Under the pieces are notes generated by a model. The model saw nothing but the letters and a program-made list of their open reading frames with translations, was not told the origin of the DNA and did not search any database. From Lagopus muta (taxonomy: Eukaryota > Chordata > Aves > Galliformes > Phasianidae), in contig NC_064444.1 in NCBI RefSeq assembly GCF_023343835.1, positions 16,777,219 through 16,841,218 on the forward strand: 64,000 bases of DNA. Reading direction: 5' to 3'. Shown here one piece after another: positions 50,344 to 61,252 of the stretch. The position numbers and the translations under genes are program-made. Position 1 is the stretch's first letter. Every line of letters begins with the position of its first letter.

Positions 50344-50936
50344 CAATTGAATCATTCTAATTAAATCAAATTTGATTCTTTCACACATAGGCAAGTGCTA
50401 CACAGAGACATTGTCATTTACTTCACAGTCCAAAGTCCAGAAGTAAATTTAGTTACCTGTAAGTACAGACCCTATCACTGTTCAAATGCCTCTAATCTCA
50501 ATTAGCAGCACGTGACTGCTGTTCTACACAACTTTGTTACTGATGACCTTGACTGTTTCTTGCTCTATTCTACCCTACCTGAGAAAGAAAAACCACAATA
50601 TCCTCCCAAGCTCCCTTACTTTCTCCCCAACACTCTTTCTTCCTCTTCAACTCTGCTTCTGTTATTCACAGCTTGCGGTATCTTCCAACATCTAACATTT
50701 GAGCGAAGGTGCATTCAACAGCTCACTCAACATTTGGCATTTGGTTCTCTTCTCTAACCTTGTTTGTTTTATACCCTTAAAGCCTCCAGGGCAGGAATTG
50801 CTTGTTCCCCTGAAACCGGTGTCTTATTACACTACTCCTAGGTCAGAACCAAAACTACCAGCAGGTTTGGGGTGTTTCTTTGGTTTACAAACTTCACTTA
50901 GCCGGAACTAAACCCACTAGCTTCAACCAAATGAAA

Positions 50937-50962
50937 GTTTGAAGATATATATATCTTCAAAC
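50937..50962. repeat. Perfect 26-base palindrome
   Basis: The 13-base arm gtttgaagatata is followed at once by its exact reverse complement, with no loop. It lies in the SLC7A6 first intron. It could form a cruciform or RNA hairpin, or be a transposon-end relic or chance in AT-rich DNA. Confidence 0.9.
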
Positions 50963-51957
50963 ACAAAGCAATTCTGTAATATTCCAGCTAAAAACAGAAG
51001 TCTGATGCTGCGAAAGCCCTGCCATAGGACTGCTAAGGCTGATGCAGGCTTATGGCATCACACAAGCTAACACATGTATTTCTTCACCACTCACCCTTGT
51101 GCAATACAAAGTCTTAACCTCTTGTTTTTGCTGATGGTTGCAGATGTGAGGAATCTTTTTGCTGATCTGCTCAGGATTTTTACTGGAGTAACAGTGTCAT
51201 TGACATAGAAAACCTTCAATAGGAAAACAGGACGTAATGATCTGAAATTAAGATCACTTCAGACGTGCACATTCTGATAAGGCCTATCACATACCGGCCA
51301 CATTCCAAAAGAACTAACGAAGGTTAACGTGCCTTTAACCAAACACTAGGACTGAATTACAGCGTGACCTTCCTTCAAGAACAGGGATAGACGAAGACCC
51401 CTTTGTCCCACTCAGCACGACAGTGGCTGTCCAGATAGCAGGGAAAACCTTTGAGCCCATGTCCAGTACCAAACACTTATGTACAGTACTTGCTCACTAG
51501 GAGAGACGACAGGTATTCCTGCTTCTGTCTTCTGCTGCTGTCCTGACTATGTAAACTAACCCTCACTGTAACATAACTTTACAGAGATACTCTATCTGCA
51601 TATCCCAGCTGTAAAACTCCCATCAAGGAATTAAACAGTTGGTCCTGTGGGTAAGAGCCAAGCCCGCTCTACACCAACAAACAGCACAAACGCCTTCAGG
51701 GAGTTAAGCACCAACAGTGCAAAGGTTGTAAGTCCCAGAAATGCCTATTCCTTGTAGTGTATGTATTTAGGCACTTCACAGTCTGAGCACTTATGTGGGA
51801 AAGGCTTAGTCTGTCTAGGATGGTTCTTATTGCTTCTGGGAGAAGAAAATCCTGCCCAGGCCACACACAGCCAGCAGACAGGAAGGCCTTGTGACAAAAG
51901 TAATCCCCAACGTAAAGATTTAACCTGTTCAGCCAAGTCTTGTGACCTCCCATACAT

Positions 51958-52062
51958 GAACACAGAATCAGAGTCACTAAGGTTGGAAAAGCCCACTGAG
52001 ACCCCCAACCCATCCCCACCATTTCCACTGACTGCATCCCTCAGCATCACATCTACACCTCA
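51958..52062 (-). mobile_element. CR1 3' fragment, antisense
   Basis: Reads gaacacagaatcagagtcac, then taaggttggaaaagcccact and gacccccaacccatccccacc, the usual antisense CR1 3' end. About 100 bases, close to the CpG island of the SLC7A6 promoter. Confidence 0.85.
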
Positions 52063-52479
52063 CTCTTCGCATCCTATAAACCAACACAAATCCTCAGAAC
52101 AAATAAATGAGCTTCTAACATCCACTTTCAAGAAAGGACAAGGTGTGTTTATTAAGTAAATTAAGTCATTTCTAGATCAATTATTCACTTGATGGTGTAT
52201 CAGTAAATACGCACCTGTACAAAGCTGTTCAGCAAAGCCACCCACGTGCTCTGAAACCCGGAGAGCTGCTGTGAACATCACACGAAGGAAAGATCAGCCC
52301 ACTCACAAACAACTTGGCAAATTTTGCTACAGTACCCATCCCATACAGACCTATCTCAGGAGCAGATTTCACACCCAGCCGCCTTAAAGCTGTGGCACAA
52401 AGCTCGCTGCGAGTGGAAAACAACAGTCACTACGGCTCCGCATTGCTCACGCTTCCCATTTATTCCCCTGGAAATTCAA

Positions 52480-53310
52480 AGCAGTTCCCGGCAGACCGCC
52501 CTCAGCCAGGAACCGGGCCGGGAGGGCGCGGGCAGCTGCTGGGAGGGGATGTCTGGACAAACACAGCTGCAGCGCCCAGCACGGAGGCCGCGGCGGTCCC
52601 AGTAACGCCGGCGTCTAGAGCTAACGCAGCTCAGCCCCCCGGCGGCCGTTGCAGCGCGGCCACGGCTCCGTGTGCCGTCAGCAAACACGGGAAGCGCGAG
52701 GATAGAGCCGCTGGGGCCGCCGCTCTCCTCGAGGAGCCAAACCGAGCGCCGTTCCGCGCCCTCCGGGCAGCGCTGGCTGCGATCACGGCGGCCGCCGCGC
52801 GCCTCGGCGCCTCAGGGCTGAGGCGGGAGTCGGGCGGGCCGAGCGCGGCTCCTCAGCGCTTCGGCGACAAACCCGCGCGGCTCTCGCACCTGCGGCGGCC
52901 CCGGGTGCTGCGGAGAGGACCCCGCTGCCCGCCGCCCGGCCGGCCCCGCACCGCGGCTCCGGGCGGCTGCACCGGCGCGGCTGCCCGCGTTACCTCCGCT
53001 CCCGCCGGCTCCGCGCTCCGGGGATGCTCGGTCCTTACCGCACACGCACGATGGCGGCCGCTCCGCCTCGCAGCCTCGCGCCCGTCAGATCCGCCCCTCC
53101 CTCAGCAGGAAACCGCCCCGGGGCCCGAGCTCTCGCCCGGCCCCGGCGGGTAACCCCGGCCCACCGCGCCCCGGCTCCAAATGAGGCCGGGACCCATTCT
53201 TCCCTCGGGCGCAAGATGGAGCTGGGCGCCGCCGGCGCCGTTCCCGCCTCAGCGCTGTGACGGCGGAGGGCCGTTCCCGCCCGCAGCCCCTGTGGGGACA
53301 TGGCGCCTCG
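52480..53310. promoter_or_regulatory. SLC7A6: CpG island, SLC7A6 promoter
   Basis: About 800 bases of very GC- and CpG-rich sequence in an otherwise AT-rich region, 5 kb upstream of the first coding exon of SLC7A6 and just where its non-coding first exon is expected. Several GC boxes are present, and no TATA box is evident. Long open frames on both strands (up to 279 codons) arise from the GC content. Divergent transcription to the right is possible but no gene is recognised there. Confidence 0.75.
53039..53110 (-). other. SLC7A6: Putative non-coding first exon of SLC7A6
   Basis: On the minus strand a strong donor, gtgcg/gtaagg, ends an exon at 53039 inside the CpG island, just after gccgccatcgtgcgtgt. 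The splice would join 47514, the first coding exon, whose 34 leader bases precede the ATG. The 5' limit is a guess. A weaker alternative donor (gag/gtaacg) lies near 52990. The call rests on position and donor quality only. Confidence 0.5.
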
Positions 53311-53484
53311 GCCCCTTCCTGACCTCCTCGTTCTGCTTCCAGCCGCTCCCCACAGAGGTCAGGGACCCAGACAGCAAAGTGATAGGTTTGGTCTCTCCGG
53401 CTGTTATCTGCAGCCCCAGCTGGTGAGCCGAAGGGAGGACTTTTCGGTAGGATACATTGGGATAAAAGCTTTACAGCCGATAAA

Positions 53485-53600
53485 AATTATGAGGCTATGG
53501 AAGGACTCGAAAGGCAAAATGAGTGTTGTAATTCCCACGATCAGTTGGGCTCAGTGACCTTGATGGGTTCTTTCCAACTCGAAATACCCAATGGTTCTGT
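53485..53600 (+). mobile_element. CR1 3'-end remnant beside the CpG island
   Basis: Contains cagttgggctcagtgacctt then gatgggttctttccaactcg, a recognisable CR1 3' end in plus orientation. The left part is more diverged and its border is uncertain. Confidence 0.7.
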
Positions 53601-54750
53601 CACCATGAGGTGCACGTTCCCAATTGCCGCACCACTTGGTCTCAAATCTTGCTGTTTTTCTCCATTATTCGCACACAAGGCCACTGTTGCCCTTATAGGT
53701 CTCTGCAAATACTCCTTACATTGTGTCTGGGCAACAATGATTGGAGTCTTTTTTTAGTTGGCTGCTTATGTACACAAACTGGCAGAAGCTTCCTGGTCGC
53801 TCCATTGGGACTCGTTTCCAGACTGCATAGTGCTGTGGCTAAACAAACAGTCATTCACAGGCTGTAATCTGAAGCAGTTCGATAATGTCATCTCTGTCAT
53901 CACCACCTCTGTTTCAGCTCTTTTTTTGGATTTTGTTGGTTTTAGGTCTCGTGCAAATTCAGCCACACCGAATCCATTGTCTCCTAAAGATACGACAGTG
54001 TCGTAAAGGAGCAAGCAATGCCTGACTGTGGTCTTCTGGATCTCAGCAGCCCTGCCTGGTAAATGAATTAGTTGTTTTCAATCAACTTATACAGAAAAGA
54101 AGAAGACATAGAAGGCATTCCTGGAATATAGCTCTATTTTGTACAGTATGAAGTTGTAATTGCACTTAGAAAGATAATATGACCCAGAAACTGGCTGGTA
54201 GATAGAAATAGTGTTTAGTCACTAATTACAAATATCCACAGTGCTCTATTTATACCTAGCAGTATTTTCAGGTAAACATACTTGAAGTCAGTCTCACACA
54301 TTAATTAAAAAAATGGACTGTGTGATGCAGATGCTGCTGATTTCAGTCAGTGCTAGACTGCCTTGGAAGCACCCTCATAAATTGAATTTACTGGAGACAA
54401 GACTCACTCTTCCAAGAAATGCACTCATAAAATGTCAGGAAATTAGAACATTGCCTTTAGGAACATGTAATAGATGAGAGCTGAAGAGGCATCAATATCA
54501 AACCTTTACACATATGGTGGCAGTTCAGAGGAGGACATTTTATTTTATGGTTTAGAAAAAATATTTATTGAAAAAAATGCCCATTTAGGGATTTCAAAAT
54601 AGAAGTTCACCCTCTGAATTCTGAAAACTTGTAAAACTGTAGGTGTTTCTGTGAGGGACCCATTTAGGACATCATCCTAAGGCATCCTAAGACATCGTAA
54701 GATTCATGAAAGTACTCCTGCAGTTTCAGCAAATCTGCTTTTTTTGTATA

Positions 54751-54806
54751 ATATTTCCACTTGAATACAACTTAGGAAATATTTCCACATAAATACAAAT
54801 TAGGAA
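54751..54806. repeat. Tandem duplication, 28-base unit, two copies
   Basis: Two adjacent 28-base copies beginning atatttccac and ending ttaggaa, with 3 mismatches between them. They are followed by an A-run. Probably a replication-slippage duplication. Confidence 0.85.
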
Positions 54807-57800
54807 ATGTAATTCAACTAAAAAAAAAAAAAAGGTTGAAGAGTAAACAAGTTAAATGCTCTTAAACAAACCAAAACTGAACTTACATCATAGTAAAGAA
54901 ATCCAAATACACAGGAAATGGTTTTAGAACATAACAGAGCTGCAGTAAAAACTGCTGTTTAATCTCAGTGAATCTGGAGCCTGCTTATCAGCTTTGTGCT
55001 TGTAAGCAGGTTAATCCTGGAGCGTCGGATGAGTTTAAGCACTTGCCATGTAAGTCCACCCAAAGTGTATTGCTCATGCACTTCACTCAGGGAACAAAAG
55101 AGCACGTACTGAGCTCCTTAAAGGTCAACACTGAACAACGTGTATCCGTAGGAAGTAGTCATTGCTAGGCATAAGGCCATTCACTGTCACGAAGATGGCG
55201 CTTCCAACCGAGCATTTGAGGGTTTATGTTGGTTCCTTTTGAACACATGCTGTACAAAATGAGAAACGTGGGACCACATCTGTGCTTGTTTTGAAATGAG
55301 CTATCTTTAGGGCTCGTGCAATGATTTGTGTGACAGTCATTCTGTGGCTTTCACCAAAACCCAGGAAATGACAGTGTTTGTGAGCCCTAAAAGAAGGCAT
55401 TCTTTTTTCAAACTTCACCGTCTGAAACAGCACAGAGTCAACCACATACTCTGCAGAAACAGTTCACAAAAATGAGTTTAAGTCCCTTTGTTTCTTTTAT
55501 TTGGTTAAAGTTGAGTGACTTTGTTTACAAAAACAAATTAGACCCTTTGCCACTTCAATCTTCTCTGTCATACAAACTTTTGCTGTAGCTGTTTGAAACA
55601 GAGTGATTATTACTTACAAATGAGAGTGACTGCAAGCTCCAAAATGCTAGGCAATTAAACAAAATGTCTAAATTTAGGCTTCTAAATATATCTCACTGCT
55701 CCCTGCAGCATGCCTCCTCCTACGCTGTTTCATTGGCTCTCAGCATTTGACTGGATCCATTGCTTATCTGGCCCCCTTGGTGAGGCAATTCTGCTCTCTA
55801 ATTTGGCAAAAAGTACTTAATTGGGTTAGGGGATTTTTGCTATCATAATCACAAAATGCAAATACGGAGCATGTGAGGAGAGGAGAGAAAAGGAAGTGGC
55901 AGAGGTGAATGGAAAATGTCCCTCTAAGCACCAGAAGCAGAGAGATGGCTTGGTCTTGTACAACTGCACTCTTATTTACACACTGTTAAGATTAGTCCTT
56001 CTTTTATGGAAAACTTAGTTTCTCTCCACTGCAAGTTTTTAAGATAGATTGTAATGTAAGCATCAGCACTTTGTCTTTTCATTTTATCATCTGCCTGCTT
56101 CTGTTACCTGCCAGCTGTCTGGTCCTTTTCACTGCCTCACCTACATTGTTGCATGTGGTTACAAGCTCTTTCTTCAGTGCTGTCCATGCTGCAAGGTACA
56201 AGTAGAGATGGGCATCTTCTGAGTATGGACAATTTTTTAAATGTTACCAATAGACCTGGGTAGGAGAAAAACAGGAAAAAAAATATACAAATAATCAGAC
56301 AAAAGGATTCCAGTGTTCACTCAGCATTCTTTTGATTAATGCCCCAAGCTATTTTCATTTTACTGTTTCCCACTCTAATCTTCTCTATTATAAGTGGAAT
56401 GTGCAATATTTCCTGTCTTTCCTGGCCAAATTTGGGGGTTTATTATTTGGAAAAAAAGTGACCTTTTGTAGTTACACTTATTTTTGAAGAAACAGATTGA
56501 CATTAAGACAAGTAAAACACTCAGCTCAGAGAGCCTGTCCTTTGTTGCAGGTGGTCTTTCCTGTACTGAATTACCTTCATAAGGCTCTGGCTGTGTGTTG
56601 ATGTGAGGGGATGAATCACTGGCTTCACTTTCTTGCAAAACAGACAGGAGTTGCAATCGCCGTCTCGCCAGGAATTAAAAAGCTGCAAGGATTTTTAAAG
56701 ATAAAGCTATTTGTCCTTGTCTGTTTTGAAGGCCAGTAAAAAAGATTATATATAAAAAAAGCAAGGTAAGGGGATTTCTAGCAGTAAAAAATGTTTCTGA
56801 CAAATAAATTTATTTTTTCTTGATTTAGGGCCCAAAAGTGGTGGCCCAGTTTCATGGTGTTTAGATACATCCTTTTTGGATGTTTTTGAAGACATCTGTT
56901 GCATGTTTTGTTGTTGTTTTAATATTACACAACTCTCACACTTCTAATTTGTGTGCTCAGTCTTTCTTCAAGCAGCAAAATTCCTTTATGTTACAAATTC
57001 CATCGTGTTACCATCAATCCTTTTCAGATGTACCTTCTTCCCTTGCAATACCTGCCTATCTCTCTTGTTAAAAGGAGTCTGGAAGCGGAGTCTCCTAATG
57101 CTCAGAAGTGGTTACACTGATAGCCTGTTAGCAGGCAGCTTGCTACCAGAGGCTGAAGCCAATGTCATCACTTTGTTTGTGTTACCATGCTGAGCACAGA
57201 CTTTGCAATTAAAATTCCACCAGATGTTTCTGAGCAGAGCTACTTTGCATTAATTCCATGTTCTACAGTACAGCTCCATCCGTTCTGACCACACTGATGC
57301 ATCTTTGCTTTCAGTGTTTCTTTTCTCCTAATTACTGAATTATTCTGTAAGGTTTGTGCAATGAAATAATTTTATACATTTATAAAAGAATTCAAAGAAT
57401 TCCCTTTCATGTCACGTGAAGAACTTAAAACAGCACACTTCTAGCATGTATGTAGCATACTTCTGGGCAGCAGTAACAATTTTTGACTGAACTGCTCATA
57501 AGGAAAGCCTTTATTGCCAAGGCTTTTCAGGATCCTTCAGGATCAGCTAGTTAGATTTGCTCCAATTTTAGGCTGTGTTTAGAAGTGAAATTTTCCCAAA
57601 TGTAAACCCAGAGACCTTTCTGTATAGATTCCCACACAATGTGGGCAAATCAGATGTCATGCCTATGCATTCTGGCCTGAATTAATACAATTTACATATA
57701 AGCAGAAGTGAACAGACTAGTAAGCACTCCTTTGAATATTTAGAAATTGGGGCCATTATACAAGTTCTAATTCATGAGTTTACGTAGCATAGGCATTCTT

Positions 57801-59531
57801 TGTGAAGTAATCAAAACAATGTTGTTTCACAAAGGTGAGGTCAGGTTTCTTGTCCAAGACTGCATGCCCCATGAGCAAGATTTTTAGAATATGCCTAGAT
57901 TTTTAAAAACAAGCCTTAAAAATTGAGATGCAAACCATTTTAACGTTAAAAGAGTCTTGAAGATTAGGGGAATTGCATTTTGATGTAGCACAGGAGGATT
58001 TATTGCCAGTCCATTTGCCTTTGCAATCAATAGGATAGCCCTGTTAATGGGTTTAGTCTTTTGTCTGCCAGCACAGTTGTTCCAATTTCTGATTTGTTCC
58101 TTTCCAGTATTAGAAGGTATTCAGCCCTAAAGTTAAAATTATGGTTGGCTTTGCTAACAGAAATGATTTCTCAGCAGTCTATTTGTGTGTATTTTGCACT
58201 TTGCTCCTTTGTTCCACACTTGGCTCTTGATTATTTGATGCATAGTGTCCCACAGAGCAAATCCTAGTGGACTAATTAAGAACTGCCCAGAGTATCCCGA
58301 GTTATGCAAGATCCCCACAACTATGAAAAGCCTTTTCAGCCTCCCAATCACATACTGTGAATTGCTGTAAATCAAACTCTTGAAAAGAGTCAGAGCCGTG
58401 CTGCATGTCCTTATATTCTAGTTCCAGAAGAAAATGGTTACCTTTTACACTTTACTGCTCTTTTTTTTTTTTCCAGTATTATTTTCCATAGCTTAAATCC
58501 CACAAACTTTGAGCATCTTGAATACCAGTAATTTAAGGAGAGATAGATTGCTGATAATGCACATTGGTGGCACTGATGTCTTTATTTTCATGTGGATGTG
58601 TAAGAGGAAGTGAAGTGAGAGCGATCGCTTGGACTTGTATGGCAGAGCTGAGGCTGCACGATAAAGGAGACCAAACCTCTGCTTCTGGGTGTCACATTAC
58701 TGCCTGTGGAGGTCAGGCAGATATTTTTACCTCAGTGTCACTATTGGGAAAAACTTGGAAGACATCAGCTTACATTGAAACTGTAGGAGGCAGCCAGGTT
58801 AATTGTTAAAATGGGTCATCAGTGTCATTGCATGCAACAGACCTCATGGCTGGAGCCCTGTACGTGTCCTCACCTCACACTTCAGGAGATCAATGGCTTG
58901 GTTTGCTCAGTGCCATGCTATAAGAACAACTCTATCTTTGTCCTTATTGCAGTTTATTACTGAAGTGTTTTGTTACTGGATAAATTGTTCTTCTGGGTTA
59001 GTGGATGCTGGAATAATGCACGTTACACTTACCCTTTATCTTTTTCATTAGAATAAAGATCAGAGACAGATTGCACTGAAACAGGCAGAAGCCAGCTGCT
59101 GTGCATGCTCTTGCAGCTGAATCCACTGTATCCTGTATAGTAAAATTACAGCTGTGAGAGACAGGTAATTTTTTTTCTTTAAAAAGCCTTCCTTTGGCCA
59201 ACAAAAAAGGCCCACTGGCTATGCATGCATCTTCTCTTGCTACTGAGGACAACCATATGGAGCACCTGGCAAGAAATGACAGCTCTCACTTCCAGGTGGC
59301 CATTTAGGGCAGAGAGAACAAGAGTTGCTACTGGATTAAAAGAAAAAAAAACCATTAAGCCTTAGAGGAGCAAAAAGTGAATCTCTGTATTGACATACAA
59401 ATAACGGAGTAGCCCCAACATCCTTATTAAACACACTCAAGCAAAGTATAGCAGCTGAGCTTTTCAAACTTCTGCCCCATTACTTTTTTTCATACAGAAA
59501 AACAAAACCACAGACTGTCAAATTTTGGGTT

Positions 59532-59573
59532 TGAAATACATGATAATTTAAATGAAATACATGGTAATTTAAA
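59532..59573. repeat. Tandem duplication, 21-base unit, two copies
   Basis: Two adjacent copies of a 21-base unit starting tgaaatacatg and ending atttaaa that differ at one base, so the duplication is recent or recently homogenised. No gene is nearby. Confidence 0.88.
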
Positions 59574-61110
59574 CCAGCATTGGCATTTCCCTTCTCTTAA
59601 ATATTTAATTCTGCTTAGTTAATTCTATACCTAAGTGAGAGGTTTCTGTAAAATAAATTTACCTATAGCCTTGAATTCCAGGATACAATTGATTTTAGAT
59701 GGAAGAACAGGTCTTAGCTGGAGCTATGAGGACTGCATTTGAACCAGCTCCACAAAGTCAGGCCAGAAGGAAGAAGACAGAAGTATTTATTCTCTTTGTG
59801 GAAGCTTCCCTGAGCTGAAGTTCTTTGGCTGCAGATTGTCTCATTCAGGGTACAGTGCACCTTGTCTAAGACATGCAGTCCCTCGGAAAACAATCATATT
59901 TCATTGTGAGGTCTCACCTGTTCAACACAAATCATGTATTCTTTTATTTTTCCTATGATTTCATTTGCATTTTAACCTGGTATGTAGTCACTTTTTCTTG
60001 ATTCTTCTATGATTTCATGCAAAAAAGAGAGAGGAAAATATTTTGATGTTGAGAATTCTCTCCCCATCCTACCCAATAGCCAATAAAGAGAAAGTTGAGG
60101 GTGTTCTCTATTCTGTCTTCCAGATAGCTGAGTTGCAAACAGACATGACTTCATAGGTAGATTGTGGTGAAGTAAATACTGCTTAAGTTACAGTGTAGTT
60201 ATTTATATTTGTAGATTTGTGATTTGTAGTTTGCATTAACAGATCCCTAGATACCCATTGGGCACATGGAGGGAAGATGCTTAGCGGATCACTGCTGTTT
60301 AAGTTAATTTTGTCTGCTGAAGCTCTCCTGTTTGGGTAGAAAATGGTCCATGAATATGCTCTGCTCCGGGTGTGGGAGGGGAGGGAGACTGTCTTTTATG
60401 TCTCCTGAACACCTGCCTGAGAGCCACTGCTTTGTCATGAAGGGCAGACAACTGGTTGGTGCCAGATCCTGTTTCATCACTGCATGTTCACTACCTCTGT
60501 TCCAGACTGTTCCATCTTTCTTTCTTCGCCTCAGCTTTGCTAGACCAAACAAACACCATTTCATCAACTTGCCCTTACTTGTCAAGTTTCTTCACTGCTG
60601 ATCAGCCTTTCTTTTCTGGGTTCTGCTCAGTCCATGCTTAGGGCTGAATACTGTTTTGCAGCTAAAATGTTGCCAGCATAGAATAGAAAACAATAGCTAG
60701 TTCAGTGCCTACCCTTACCCCCTTTTCCCCCCAGGTAACATTTTACTGAATTTTCCTACTGGACAAAGAAATACATATATATAAAGCCTTTTTTAGTCAA
60801 TAAAGGAAAAGGAGATAATTTTGGTAGTCGTTCTGTTAGCACACACAAGCACTTTTCTCTGAGACCTAAAGAACGAACAAACTGTACAGACCTTTCGGGA
60901 GTGCTGCCAGATTCCTTCTGACGGGAAAACTCAGCTGTGTTTTCTGCTCATGTGGGTATTGTTGCTATGTGGAAAGTTCAAGACCAACAGCTGGAAGCGT
61001 GTCGAAATACTGTGGAAGGTTATCATATTTCAAAGAGTGAAGTTTTTATTCTAAATCACTAGCTGCCATTTAATTCAGCCTGCTTGGAAGAGTACGCAGT
61101 TCCTTCAACT

Positions 61111-61252
61111 GATCGTAGAATCATTAAGAAGGTTGGAAAAGAGCTCTAAGACCACTAAGTGCAATCCCCCATGTCCACATCCCTTTTCCTAATATCCAAC
61201 CTGAATCTCCCATGGCACAACTTAAAGCCATTCCCTCTTGTCCTCTGCACCT
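61111..61252 (-). mobile_element. CR1 LINE fragment, antisense
   Basis: Starts gatcgtagaatcattaagaa, followed by ggttggaaaagagctctaag, and later has tatccaacctgaatctccc and aaagccattccctcttgtcct, all standard CR1 3'-region blocks in reverse. About 140 bases. Confidence 0.9.

Larger units (their letters stand above)
47515..53038 (-). other. SLC7A6: SLC7A6 first intron (inferred)
   Basis: Runs from the acceptor before the first coding exon (gcag before 47514) to the donor proposed at 53038. It contains the large CR1 at 49634-50343, a smaller one at 51958-52062 and a perfect 26-base palindrome at 50937-50962. The GC-rich open frame at 52314-53153 (+) belongs to the CpG island, not to a gene. 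Confidence 0.6.
53601..61110. other. Right flank, no gene recognised
   Basis: 7.5 kb of AT-rich sequence. None of the open frames (maximum about 93 codons) matches a known family, and I found no splice-flanked exon. Two short tandem duplications are present: a 28-base unit at 54751-54806 and a 21-base unit at 59532-59573. A cluster of transcription-factor-like words, including octamer ATGCAAAT (55856-55863) and taattgg, lies at 55790-55865. In mammals PLA2G15 lies upstream of SLC7A6 on the same strand, but no lysosomal phospholipase A2 exon can be seen here. Confidence 0.55.

Noticed and set aside
52314-53153. 279-codon plus-strand open frame
   Set aside because: It lies in the SLC7A6 CpG island, is rich in Ala, Pro, Arg and Gly, has no domain and no splice context. 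Opposite-strand and other-frame readings are equally open, as expected from GC content.
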